Positions 34,604 to 46,032 are shown, counted from the stretch's first letter. The stretch: 64,000 nucleotides of DNA from Pseudofabraea citricarpa (GCA_029641185.1 JAPWGK010000022.1:186001-250000); one strand, 5' to 3'. The notes: generated by a model from the letters alone, not told the origin. Program-made: numbers and translations.

Positions 34604-36134
34604 TTAATTAAGCGACAAGACATCTTCTACCATCTGCCTACAAGCACCAAGGTATTGTGTTGGATCACACAGTTTTCTTAACTTATCTTCTGGTAAGGAA
34701 TCAGTTACTTGCTTCTTCTGTACAAGACAATCAAATAGTGAAATATCCTTCTCGATGCACTCTTTACAACCCTCATAAACAACATCGTGAGCTGTTTGCC
34801 GACCCAGATGAGGAGCGAGACCCATCATAACTGCCTCTGCAATTATTAGTCCTTTGGTCGAATGTAAGTTTGCCAGCATTTGATCTTTGTAAACACAGAG
34901 TCCGGAGAGTGCAAAGTCAGCTTGACTTAATGCACCAACTGCAATAACAAAGCTCTCTGGTACTGCGACCCATTCTAAATGCCATGGTCCAGATGCCCGT
35001 TCAAAATCCGAAACCATTCCATCTAGAACCAGCCCAGCATTTGAACGTAGGATTTTCGAGGCTGCTAATATAACCTCGCTCGAAATCGGGTTTCGTTTCT
35101 GAGGCATTGTCGAGGATGCACCACGATGCATGACGAATGGTTCTGCTACTTCGGAGTATTCATTCGAGGACATGACGATCAAGTCCAGTGCCACTTTCCC
35201 TAAGCTTCCTCCAACCAGAGCTAAGAAGTTTGTGATTTCAGCAATGCCATCTCTTGCGACATGCCATGTAATTGATGGGTTTTCCAAGTCAAGCTCCCGT
35301 GCTAATGCCTTTCTCACTCTTAATCCCTCATCTCCGGACCCAAGAGATGCTAAAGTTCCAGCAGCACCTCCAAATTGAACAAGTAGAGCTCGAGATTTAA
35401 GCTGCTCCAATCTTTCGAGATGACGCTGAAATCCCGATAACCAGACGGCACATTTGTAGCCGAAGGTTACAGGAAGTGCATGCTGTAAATGTGTACTTCC
35501 AGCCATTGGTGTATTACTGTGCTCCTCTGCCAACTTAGACAGACTGGTGATGACTTGTTTGAGTAATCTTTCAACCACCTCTAACCCAGATTTCATCTGC
35601 AACATCATTGCGATATCCATGATATCTTGAGTTGTAGCTCCCCAGTGTAGGTATCGCCCTGCTTCCTCGCCACATGCTACCTGTAGCTGCCGAATTAGAG
35701 GCAGGATTGGATATCCCACGATTTCTGTTTCTTTCTGCAGCCTCTGAACGTCTAATTGTAGGTTACCAGCCGCGGAAGTGATGGCCTTTCCAACATGTTT
35801 GGGAATAACACCACATGTTGACTGGGCACGAGCAAGGGCGGTTTCTGCATCTATGCATCTATTTATGTATGCATTGTCGTCAAATATCTGTTAAGGTTAG
35901 AATTTATCATTTATTCGAAGGATGAGGAATTTTAGTTACCTTTCGAATTTCTTCTGTGCCAAATAGAGATCGAAAGATGCTGGAATCTATTGCGCTCACT
36001 GAACCCATCATTCTCGCCGAGGGGACCCTCAATTTCCTTGGACGGGGGAGAACTCTTCTACTAGAAAAGCTCAGAACCCTTGGCAAGCCAGACACAATTC
36101 GCTGCTCCATTTTTGCGGCAGAATGAAATGACAT
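34604..36134 (-). CDS. PcaB-type 3-carboxymuconate cycloisomerase / fumarase-superfamily lyase
   Basis: Member of the fumarase/aspartase/adenylosuccinate-lyase superfamily. The signature GASSTMPQKRNPISSE (consensus GSSxMPxKxN) is present, as are HWGATTQDIMD and AGSTHLQHALPVTFGYK, the pattern of 3-carboxy-cis,cis-muconate cycloisomerase (bacterial PcaB) and adenylosuccinate lyase. Two exons; the intron removes about 55 nt just before IFDDNAYINRCIDAETALARA. The first 45 residues are Arg/Ser-rich with almost no acids (LSFSSRRVLPRPRKLRVPSAR), like a mitochondrial presequence; Met 42-43 is an alternative start. About 490 aa, a normal length with the extension. Fungi normally use a beta-propeller enzyme for this step, so its presence is unusual. 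No protocatechuate dioxygenase is visible nearby, so the true reaction is open. Confidence 0.88.
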
Positions 36135-36242
36135 AGTGCCAAAATTCTTTTGAATAAAGAAAAGTAGATAAACACAACAAATGATTTTATGGTGTCGAAA
36201 GAAAAGCGGACTATCATGCGGATGAGTGGATGAATGGTGGAC

Positions 36243-36294
36243 GTGGGGAAAGCGTGGCAGTTGGGGAAAGCGTGGCAGTTGGGGAAAGCCCCAC
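36243..36294. promoter_or_regulatory. Tandem 18-bp repeat bounded by GTGGGG and CCCCAC
   Basis: The unit TTGGGGAAAGCGTGGCAG is present about 2.5 times. The first copy starts as GTGGGG (36243-36248) and the last ends in CCCCAC (36289-36294), so the array has a cluster-type element at each end in opposite orientation. It lies 109-160 nt upstream of the cycloisomerase start. Confidence 0.7.
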
Positions 36295-36552
36295 TTCAGT
36301 CACTCAGTGCACGCTCATCTAGTCACATCACCGAATTCAATGCTTCATAGCCACTTATTCAATACATATTGTTTGGTTTTATAAGTTGATTCCATTCGTT
36401 ATTCAGGCTATGAAATCTAAATGAACTTTGAGAGTGAGAAATTTCAAATTTTAGTTAGTGGTCAAGTCAGCTAGCCCGGGACCCACATCAAATATATTCT
36501 ACACTGTACGCTGCCTGTAACTGGTTTTATTTCAACTTGGTTGTAAATTCGT

Positions 36553-37903
36553 TCAATTTTCTCGAATGAATAAAGATGCTACACCGTGACCCGTACTTGG
36601 AGTTTGTTAGATAATTTCGGTGCGAGAATCGAAAGAAACATACCTTGCACACATACTAACCAATCCAACCTCCTTATCCAGTCTTTTCAAAGCAGAGAAT
36701 AATGTTGTAACCTGACGAGTACCTGTTGCGCCAGTTGGATGACCAAGGGCAATCGCTCCTCCATGTACATTAACTTTGCTGTAATCCAATTCCAATTCGT
36801 CACAACAATAAATCGTTTGACTTGCAAAGGCCTCATTCAACTCAAAAAGGTCGATATCCTTCTTCTCAATGCCAGTATACTCATACAAGGCAGGAATGGC
36901 CAGTGCAGGTCCAATACCCATCTCATCAGGTGCACATCCTCTAACTTGTGTTCCAATAAACCTTCCCAGCGGTTTCAACCCCCTTTCTTCGGCCCATGAC
37001 CGCCTGGCAAGAACCGTTGCCGATGAGCCATCAGAAATTTGAGAACTACCGAGTTAGCTAGATTTAAAAATTTGGCGAGTGTCTTACGAGTTTCCTGCTG
37101 TACCTTTCCCATCGGGCTTGAACGCTGGTTTGAGCTTGGCCAATTTCTCCAAAGTGACTGAAGCTCGAATACCGTCATCAAGCTCAACAACCAAGTCCCC
37201 AGCCTGCGAAAGGTAATCTGGCATTGTAATAGGAACGATTTCTTCTTTAAAATAACCTTTCTGCTGAGCTGCAGAAGCTCGCATCTGGCTTTCTAGTGCA
37301 AATTCGTCTTGTATCTCTCGCGTGACGCCGTATCGTTCAGCGACATTTTCAGAAGTAAATCCCATAGGCATCAAGCAATCGCGAGCATCCTTAACTGGAG
37401 AGTTTCTCAGAGTTGGTGAGACATTCTGTGGAACTCCTCGGGATTCATAATTCTTGGACATGCTTTCTACTCCTCCGGCAAGGGCGACAGAGATCTGACC
37501 CGCCATGATTGAGTGGGATAGATGAGTCAACCCCTGTAAGCTACTTGAACACTGTCTATTGACAGTATGAAATGTAGTAGTTGATGGGAAGCCGGCATGA
37601 TTGAGTGCCATCCGACCTGTTTTTGCAAATCCAAGCTCGGCAAGAACATTTCCGATCATAACATCTTCTACGTCTCCGGCCTTAATCTGAGCTCTTTCTA
37701 CAGCGGCTTTCATTACCTGAAAATGTTAGCAATATCTAAATGGTTTTATCCCCACTTACAGGCATCAGGATATCTTCTGGGTATGCGTCTTTGAGACCAC
37801 CCTTGAATGCCCTTGTGATAGGACTTCTGACCGCCGAAAGAAGAACAACATCGTTGGCAGTCTTCTGAAAAGCTGTTCGCGCAGTGCGATTAAGGAATGC
37901 CAT
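36553..37903 (-). CDS. Thiolase, probable 3-oxoadipyl-CoA thiolase
   Basis: Second thiolase of the cluster. The nucleophile is in VNRQCSSSLQGL, the His in GHPTGATGTR and the acid/base Cys in VSMCASTGHGVA, which is completed only after splicing the last intron (donor near 36644, acceptor near 36597), giving the C-terminus ASLFIREN. Other introns lie near 37760-37716 and 37087-37032. The N-terminus MAFLNRTARTAFQK is basic and amphipathic, consistent with mitochondrial import, and lacks PTS1 and PTS2. It is divergent from the maleylacetate reductase gene across 223 nt, so the most economical role is thiolysis of 3-oxoadipyl-CoA to succinyl-CoA and acetyl-CoA. A general acetoacetyl-CoA thiolase role cannot be excluded. 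Confidence 0.9.
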
Positions 37904-38023
37904 TTTATACTAGGTCGCTCAGTTGCAAATTAACTACGACTTTGATGGTTCAAGCATGTTCAAAATCATCAGTGGTTGGGGCTGAAGGAACGCAGAAGAA
38001 CCCACACCACGAATTAAACGAGA

Positions 38024-38046
38024 CCCCACCCCGTTATATGCCCCGC
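38024..38046. promoter_or_regulatory. CCCCAC and CCCCGC in the thiolase/maleylacetate reductase bidirectional promoter
   Basis: CCCCAC at 38024-38029 and the variant CCCCGC at 38041-38046, in a 223-nt divergent promoter; 121 nt from the thiolase start and 98 nt from the reductase start. Confidence 0.55.
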
Positions 38047-38126
38047 CATTCGTCATTTATTCTTGACCTTTTTTGTATGACGGATTGTGATTTCAAGAGA
38101 AAATTCAAGAGTTGAAATTCGAAATC

Positions 38127-39556
38127 ATGGCTCTTCCCGTATCTTTCGCAAACGGCAGCACCAATAGCTCTCTAAAAGGAACTTACCCGGCATCTCCGGT
38201 ACGGTTCATGATTTATGGCAGAGGTATGACTTCCAAAAGCTGGAGGAAATGATCTAATTCGGCACAGGAACTGCCAATCAATTACAGGAGACTATCAAGA
38301 AGATCGGTGCTTCAAGAGCGTTCATCATAACTGGCAATTCACTTGCAACGAAGACACGGGTCATTAAGGATATCGAACGAGCACTTGGAGATGCCCATGT
38401 GGGAACATTCAGTGGGATTGGGCAGCATACGTGCGCCGATGAATCTCAAATCTTGAAGCATGAGACTAATGTTGTGCAGTCCAATTGCAGATATTCGACA
38501 AGCCTCGAAATTAGTACAAGAGACAGGCGCAGATGTGCTGATTTCTGTTGGAGGCGGTTCTCCAATAGATGCAGCAAAGACAATCGCATATCAGATTCAT
38601 GAGACCACTTCAAAATGGATTCCTAGCGTTGCAGTCCCAACTACTCTGAGCGTTGCTGAAACAACAATGAACGCTGGCTACACCAACGACGAGGGCCACA
38701 AGGTTGCTGTCAGTCACGCAGAAGTGGTACCAAAAGGTAAAAATATATACGCCCAAAGTAGATTATTTCTAACGTTACAGTTGTTGTATACGATGGAGAT
38801 GTAGCTTTATACACTCCCATTAAACTCTGGACAAGCACTGGAGTAAGTTATGAAAGCTTGAAATGGTGCGCTACTAATAAATCATCAGCTAAGAGCTGTA
38901 GATCACGCAGTTGAATTGATGTACCATCCTTTGGCTTCGGAGGTCCCAACCAAAAGAATGGCACTCATTGCATTGAACGATCTTTTCAGGTTCCTGCCAC
39001 TGTCAAAGAAGATTCCAGACGATGCAGATATACGTCAAGCGTTATTACTGGCAGCATACAGTTCACTCTTCCCATTCCTCTACACTGGTGGTGTGGGTCT
39101 GAGCCACAGTATTGGTCATTCTATTGGATCAACTTACGGGATCCCACATGGAATTACCTCATGCATGAGCCTGTCGCCAGTAGTTCACCATAAAGCCGAT
39201 ACCGACCCTGAAGCTGCAGCTCAAGTAGCTCGTATCTTACCTTATATCGGAAAGACCAGTACTGGTGATGTCAAACAAGATGCTCACCTTGTAGCTGACG
39301 CAATTTCTGAATTGGTAAAGGGCTTGGGTCTTCAGAGCACACTGACTGAGGTGAGATTTACCGGAAATCTATTTAATTTAATGCTAATAAAACAGTACAA
39401 CGTTCCTCCTGGAGATGAACCAGCAATTGCGGCTCGAGCTTTGGGAAACAAGAAAGATCATCCCGATTGGAAAATTGGTAAGTTGGAACCAGCTGGTATG
39501 TTTGCTCGTAGACTAATTATTTTGAAGTGGAGAAAATTGCGCATGATTTGTATTGA
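38127..39556 (+). CDS. Maleylacetate reductase (iron-type alcohol dehydrogenase family)
   Basis: NAD(P)H-dependent reduction of maleylacetate to 3-oxoadipate. After splicing, the protein (about 390 aa) shows the Fe-ADH nucleotide-binding motif SVGGGSPIDAAK, then VAVPTTLSVAETTMNAGYTNDEGHK, the stretch that marks maleylacetate reductases rather than primary alcohol dehydrogenases, and the His-rich region GLSHSIGHSIGSTYGIPHG. Six exons with five to six short introns (for example 38225-38270, 38432-38480, 38735-38780, 38842-38887, 39352-39395, 39480-39530). The last two exons give ...WKIVEKIAHDLY. No targeting signal is evident. The gene is the strongest pointer to a maleylacetate-forming ring-cleavage route in this cluster. 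Confidence 0.92.
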
Positions 39557-39959
39557 TTTAAATGCCAAGTAGAACTTGATCTATATGAATATTACTCCTT
39601 AACCATCCTAAATTTTGCGATTTGTTCGTGCTAAAAAAGTCTTGACTCCTCGGAAATGCTCGCTTAAGTCCCTTGAATCCTGTACTTGTAAAGATTATTG
39701 CATACCAAAGGCCTGTACTTAAACATCCTCGAAAGGAAAAGAGATATAGTTCTAGCAAGGGATTTTAATGCCCCGCATTAGACTTGAAATAACGAGGTAA
39801 TCCGCTTGCAAGCTCAATTTTTTCCCGATGATACATGGATGAGCCCATCGAAACTCTCCGTAGGTGCCTCGGTAGATTTTGATACATACGTTTTCACCAA
39901 TGCATTCAAGTATTGACCTTCAGTATTAGGCGAATGTTTTAACAAAAGTCTACTAACAT

Positions 39960-41744
39960 CTAGCTAAAAGTGCCTAAATTTGGAGCAACTTTGAATGGAG
40001 CCTGTGTTTTACTCTTTACAATATCCACAGTCGTATCCTCAGCAATCTCAACCAGTGTCAGCCCTTCAGCAAAATCAATATCGAATACAGCAAGTTCAGT
40101 AATGATTCTTGATACGCATTGGCGGCCAGTCAAAGGAAAGGTGCATTCTACTATCGTTAGCATTGTTACTTGATGAATTTATGTCACATACGTTTAAGAA
40201 TCTTGGGATTTCCTTTTTTGTCGACGTGCTCCTGTAATGGGTTAGTAAAGGTCAATAAGAGGGAGATCATGCTTACCATGGTAATCACCACCTTCGTTCT
40301 TGTCGGATTTGCGACCAAATCCATAGCGCCTCCAATTCCCTTGACTTTGCCTGGAAGCATAAAGTTTGCGAGATCTACAACGAAATTAGCGCATATTTCG
40401 ATATAAATCAGAGTACTTACCGCCATATTCTCCAACTTGTAATGCCCCCAGCATGGTCAGATTTATGCGACCGCTTCTGATCATCCCAAAACTCTCATGG
40501 CTACCAAATAGAGATGCACCTGTATTTAATGTGACGGTCTCTTTACCAGGGTTGATCAAGTCTGGATCCTCTTCTCCTGGTCTAGGGTATCGCCCCATTC
40601 CCAGTATTCCATTTTCAGATTGCAACACGACTTCAACATCAGGTGACAGGTAGGCTGGAGTTGCCAGCGGTATCCCGATACCCAGGTTGACGTACATGCC
40701 ATCTTTGAGTTCTTGTGCAGCGCGTTTGATGATTCGGAGTCTTCGCTTATCTGAATCGCTTGCAATGGTATCTGAGGTCATTAGCATGAGACAAAGGGCG
40801 TGTTAGAACTGCATACCGGCATTCTTCTCTTTCTCAAATGTCAACTTCTCTATCCCCTTTTCTACTTTTGCCTCGATGACCTTCTTGACATAGATTCCTG
40901 GTATATGAATGTCCTCGGGCGGGATCTCACCAACTTCTACAATCTTATCTGCTTCGACGATGGTAAATGCTGCATTCTTGCCCATCGCCTCGTTGAAGTT
41001 ATTCTGGGCTTTTCGAAATTGACAGTTACCAAGACGATCTGCTCTGTAGACTCTGACGAATGCATAATCTCCCATGATTGATTCCTCCATCACATATTCC
41101 TTGTTGTTGAAAACTCGAGTCTCTTTAGGCTTGGACATGATTGCCACGGTTCCGTCTGGATTATGCTTAAGAGGTAAATCCCCGGTTTGCACTATTCTGT
41201 CAATTAATATCTGCCAAAAAGTCATCGAATAAGCTCTAACCAATTGTTCCATATGCAGCTGGGGTATAAAAGGCAGGAACTCCTGCAGCTCCTGCAGCAC
41301 ATTTCTCTGCCATTGTTCCTTGGGGTGTCAACTCGAGACACAACTCTCCAGAAAGATACATCCGTTCAAAGGTTTTGTTTTCCCCAACATACGAAGCTAT
41401 CATTTTGCTGATCTGTTTACTCTCAAGTAATTGGCCTTGGAAAATTAGAAATGGGTTTATTTCCTAGTTTCCGACTTACCTAGTCCTACTCCTGGCATTC
41501 CAGCGTTGTTAGACACCACGGTAAAGTCCTTGAGATCTGGGCGGTCTCGAAGGGCATTTATCAGAGTGTCTGGGACTCCCGAAAATCCAAATCCTCCCAC
41601 TAATAACGTTTTCCCGCTCTGCATGTCCTGAATTGCTTCTTTGGCAGACGAGGCTATTTTGTTTATGGCACTTCTATGCCGTGTGGTGGAGAATTGGCGG
41701 CAGTAAAGACCGCGTGAAAAAGAGACTGGAAACCGCATCATCAT
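39960..41744 (-). CDS. Succinyl-CoA:3-oxoacid CoA-transferase, fused A-B subunits (3-oxoadipate CoA-transferase)
   Basis: Transfers CoA from succinyl-CoA to a 3-oxoacid, here most likely 3-oxoadipate. The N-terminus [20 protein letters not shown] is a typical mitochondrial presequence; the first of three consecutive ATGs is used as start. The A part has [17 protein letters not shown] and [23 protein letters not shown]. The B part has [14 protein letters not shown] and the catalytic segment [12 protein letters not shown], whose Glu is the acyl carrier. The end reads [20 protein letters not shown]. Seven exons; introns near 41482-41435, 41248-41200, 40817-40772, 40427-40380, 40277-40233 and 40192-40148. 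The length and domain order are those of eukaryotic SCOT. Convergent with the maleylacetate reductase gene. Confidence 0.93.
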
Positions 41745-41849
41745 GGCTTGTACTAAGATCAAGAATAACTGGTATGCAAAAAAATCATACGATCAAAACG
41801 TATTTACTTCTCGCGACATGATAAAGTATGAAGTTTGAAGGAACAAAAA

Positions 41850-41866
41850 CCCCACATCAGCCCCGC
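41850..41866. promoter_or_regulatory. CCCCAC / CCCCGC pair upstream of the CoA-transferase
   Basis: CCCCAC at 41850-41855 and CCCCGC at 41861-41866, 106-122 nt upstream of the SCOT-type gene start. The other neighbour ends here (3' end of the aldehyde dehydrogenase gene), so the sites belong to the transferase promoter. Confidence 0.55.
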
Positions 41867-41956
41867 AAATCGGTGTAGCATCACGTGTGAAAGTTGCACA
41901 AATGCCAACGAATTAAGTAAACTCCATGTGGATGTACTGCATTTATGTATGGCTTA

Positions 41957-43517
41957 TCAAAGAGCCGCTTTAACAGCCGGCTTTGGTGCTACGTCCTCTT
42001 TATACATGTGAATGCTCTGAACGTTCATATATGTCAACATGCCATATCTCCCTCCTTCACCACCCACACCACTTTGCTTGAAACCTTGGAAATATGCTTG
42101 CGACAGAGGCTTCTCAAAACTGTTGATCCAGACAGTTCCAGATTCAATTTGCTTTGCAATCCTTTTTGCTCTGTCAAGATCCACCGACCAGACAGCCCCA
42201 CCAAGTCCAGTTTCTGTGTCATTTACCTTGCCGATTACTTCTTCCTCGGTACTCCAAGGCATTATCGGTACAATTGGCCCTAGAATCATTAGCCTAGGAA
42301 GCTTTAAATCAGATATAACTTACCAAATTGCTCCTCGGTCACAATTCTTGACGTATGAGGTGGGTTCTCTACAATCGCAGGCTGGATCGTGAAGCCTTTC
42401 TCTGACGACAAAGATGAGGATCCTCCCAAAGCGAACTTGTGGTTGTTGGCTAGGGAATCTTCCAACAATGACTTCACCACCTTATGTTGCATGTGGTTCT
42501 GCACAGGACCGAGGACAATCCCCTCCTCCGAGGTCGGGCCCACTTTCCACGATTTGACAATCCGAGTCATGGCCTCAAGGAATTGTTGATATATATCCTG
42601 GTGCACATAAAGTCTTTTGCTAGCAACGCAAAGCTGCCCAGAGTTGAAGAATGAACCCACAGCAACTTGACCAGCGACTGTCATGATATCGACATCAGGA
42701 CAGATTATCGAAGCGCTATTGCCGCCAAGCTCAAGAGTGACATGCTTGAGGGTCTTTGATGCCGACATCATAACGCGCCGTCCAGTTGCTGTAGAACCCG
42801 TGAAGCTGATCATAGCAATGTCGGGGTGCTCAGTGATCAAAGGTCCGAGCTTATCATCACCATTCAGTGCTTGAAGTACTCCTGGGGGCAAGAACTTCTG
42901 CGCCATCTCGACAAATTTTAAAACGGCATAAGGCGTGAAGGGAGAAGGCTTCACAATTATACAATTGCCCGTGACCAACGCAGAACTGATCTTTCCCATG
43001 GAAAGAATAAGCGGGAAATTCCATGGGGATATGGCACCCACGATTCCTCGTGGCACAAAACGTTGTGTCAAAAGAATGGTATCGTCATCTTGAATAACTT
43101 CCTCGAGGGGTTCTTCCTCGTCAGCTAAATAGTGGTTAGGACAGCATTTCTTAAGTGGTAGTGAGACTAACAGTGATATTTGAGAGATACCGCAGCATTA
43201 TTTACCTCCAAGGCTGCGGTATGTGCCGGCTTTCCAGCTTCTTGCATAATTATCTTTACCATCTCTGCCTGGTGGGAAAGAAGCTCTTCTCGAAGCTGTC
43301 CCAAGATCGTTTGCCTTTCTTTCCATGGTGTTTTCGACCATGATTTAAAGGCTGTTTGCGCTGCTTTGACGGCATCGTTTAGGTTATCAGGTGTCGCTAC
43401 AGGTACCTTCCAGAGGAGGGACTCGTCAGAAGGGTTGACTGCTTGAGTTTCAATCAAACTGTCGCGATTTTCGCCTGCAATAGTATTGTGGAACTCGGTG
43501 AAGCTGATTGACGACAT
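41957..43517 (-). CDS. NAD(P)-dependent aldehyde dehydrogenase
   Basis: Oxidises an aldehyde to the acid; in the proposed route 4-hydroxymuconic semialdehyde to maleylacetate. The domain is complete: ISPWNFPL (cofactor-binding start), FTGSTATGRRVM, catalytic Glu in ELGGNSASI, catalytic Cys in FFNSGQLCVASKR, EEQFGPIVPIMPW (joined by splicing) and the tail GGEGGRYGMLTYMNVQSIHM. The start is MSSISFTEFHN at 43517, preferred over the in-frame codon 24 nt upstream. Two short introns (near 43168-43125 and 42325-42275). It ends ...PAVKAAL, not a canonical PTS1. The closest pattern is the salicylaldehyde/vanillin/semialdehyde dehydrogenase group. It shares a divergent promoter with the class III CoA-transferase gene. 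Confidence 0.93.
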
Positions 43518-43702
43518 CGTGAAGGTAGGAGCCACACGCACGTGATCTACACTTGAATTACAGAAAGATGTTCTAGCTGAAGCTCTTGATGGTAGTTACT
43601 TGACAGAAAAGTAAAAAAGGCTCAAGCAATGAAGACCCCATCATTATCAATGCGGCGACATGTGTCCTTGCATTGCATTCCCGGTGCTACTGACAACTTT
43701 TG

Positions 43703-43766
43703 GTGGGGCAAAGCCGCGGTTAATCGTCGCATCAATAATACTGTGGCGACCAGTCAAGATGTGGGG
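43703..43766. promoter_or_regulatory. Paired GTGGGG elements in the aldehyde dehydrogenase / CoA-transferase promoter
   Basis: GTGGGG at 43703-43708 and 43761-43766, between divergent genes: 186 and 244 nt from the dehydrogenase start, 215 and 157 nt from the transferase start. Confidence 0.6.
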
Positions 43767-43922
43767 TTGGTTGGGGTGAAACGCCCATTTCTTGGATGTC
43801 CTTCCTTCGTCCGCTCTTCGTATTGATTACTCTACAGATCTACCGGCATGTGGGACAAATGATACCGTTGAAAAATCTCAGCCGCAACTGAGTTTCGTCC
43901 TTGATTATCACCAGTAGCAAAC

Positions 43923-45522
43923 ATGAATTTGCGAATACCTTCAAGATTTTTACGGAAACAGCTCCTCACAAGACGTTGTTACTCTGCTGCACCGACTCCC
44001 CCGGCTACCAAAACACTTCCTTTATCCGGTTTGAGAATTGTTGATCTTACACGAGTACTTGCTGGTGTGAGTTTGCAAGCCTTCAAATGCTATATAGACT
44101 GACTGGATAGCCATACTGCACGCAGATTTTAGGGGATCTAGGGTATGTTGTAATGTTTCAAAGGCGAGTCAAAGCTAATAAAGTTTTATTAGGGCCGAAG
44201 TTATCAAGGTTGAACATCCTACTCGAGGCGATGACACAAGATCATGGGGACCACCATACGCAAAATTCCTTGACGATAGAGGAGGCCCGGGAGAGAGTGC
44301 TTATTACTTATCAGTAAGCCAGCTCCAGCAGTTCGTCGTTTATCGGTAAGCCAATTTGTGATCCACTAACACCGACAGGTAAATCGGAACAAGAAATCCA
44401 TCGGAATTTCATTCAAAGAAGAGAAAGGTGTAGAACTCATCCGCCGATTAACTGCCAGTGCCGACATTTTGGTTGAGAATTATCTCCCAAATTCTCTGAA
44501 GAAATATGGCTTGGACTTTGCATCTTTGAGTACGGACAACCCGAAACTGATTTATGCGAGTATCACGGGGTATGGTCAAACTGGACCATACAGTGATAGA
44601 GCTGGATATGATGTGATGGTAGAAGCGTATGTAAATCAATTATTTTCTGAATATTTCTAACGATTATAGTGAAATGGGTTTAATGCACATCACCGGAACT
44701 CGTGATGGTCCACCTGTTAAAGTTGGTTGTGCTGTCACAGACTTGACCACTGGATTATATGCTGCAAATAGTATAATGGCAGCACTTCTTGGTAGAGCTA
44801 TGACAGGCACTGGCCAACACCTGGATGTTGCTTTGAGTGACTGTCAAGTGGCTACTCTTTCCAACATGGCAGAATCTGTGCTCGTTTCTGGAAAGAGGGA
44901 CACAGGAAGGTGGGGAACAGCTCATCGTGAGTATCCTTCATGTATTTGTCAACTCGGCTAAACAGTGTAGCATCCGTTGTGCCATACCGAGCCTTCAAAA
45001 CTGCCGATGGAGACTTTCTTGTCGGTGGTGGGAATGATCGGTTGTTTGGTATACTTTGTGAAGGATTAGGAAAGCCGGAATGGGCGCAGGATGAGCGATT
45101 TGTCACTAACGATAAGAGAGTTGCAAATCGGGATGTTTTGGAAACTTGGATTGAAGATATCACCCAAACGAAGACAACCCAGGAATGGCTGGATAGGTTC
45201 AATGGCACCGGATTACCATATGCGAAGGTGAATGATTTACTAGACACTGTAAATCATGAACATGGTAAGTAACGGATAAATCTTTCTATCTGACACTGCT
45301 GACACCATAGTCCTCGCTCGAAACATGATCAAAGAAGTTGACCATCCAGCATGTGGGCCACTAAAGCTGATAAACACCCCTGTCAAGTACTCATACTCAA
45401 CACCCGGTATTCGGTCACCCCCGCCAACGCTTGGTCAGCATACGGACATGATCTTAAGAGATATTTTGAACTTAGATGAATTGGAAATACAGTCGCTGAG
45501 AAATGATGGGGTTGTGGGGTAG
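43923..45522 (+). CDS. Class III (CaiB/SUGCT-type) CoA-transferase, mitochondrial
   Basis: Formyl-CoA-transferase/CaiB family, most like the mitochondrial succinyl-CoA:dicarboxylate (SUGCT) group. The N-terminus [20 protein letters not shown] is Arg-rich without acids, a clear mitochondrial presequence. Splicing requires a 32-nt micro-exon at 44111-44142 that supplies [10 protein letters not shown] and restores the family motif [25 protein letters not shown]. The catalytic Asp lies in [15 protein letters not shown], and [17 protein letters not shown] is intact. Further introns near 44310-44380, 44627-44670, 44925-44965 and 45265-45310. It could load CoA onto a dicarboxylate intermediate, or move CoA from an acyl-CoA product to a new substrate. 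The acceptor is unknown. Confidence 0.9.
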
Positions 45523-45758
45523 ATTAGAATGGATAGAATAAAAATGTTTCTCCGAAAATATTTCTTGGTGGACAAATCCCACATACCAGGGTCAAAAGGT
45601 TTGGCAAAACGTGGGTTTCTAACGACAAAACTTTGAATAACTGCCACCCCAGGCTGCGTTCAGCTTTCGGGAGATGAAGATACTTCAGCTGCCGAATAGC
45701 CACAAAATCATTTTAGGACACTTGCTCCGGATCACGGGGAAAGTTAAAGTATCTTAGT

Positions 45759-45941
45759 GTGGGGCTCCGCACTACTCATGAACACAAATTAGAGTCTATG
45801 GGGATGTCTCAGCCTCGACCGCCGAGTCCGGGGAGTCGCGTGGCTGGAGAAGGAACATGCACTGTGAGCAGGATGTAGAACTTTGAAGAAACTCTGTTTT
45901 CCGCTGAACATCGGTAGTTCTTAGACCATTTCAGTGTGGGG
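45759..45941. promoter_or_regulatory. Two GTGGGG elements upstream of the cluster transporter
   Basis: GTGGGG at 45759-45764 and 45936-45941, both in the context AGTGTGGGGCT, so they match over eleven bases. They are 269 and 92 nt upstream of the transporter ATG. Confidence 0.6.
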
Positions 45942-46032
45942 CTTGGATCGCTCTTTGGATTTGCATAAAGACAATGTGAGAAGTGTTCAGATTAATCGGA
46001 TGATTAGCCAGTTTTATTCATTCTATCTAATC

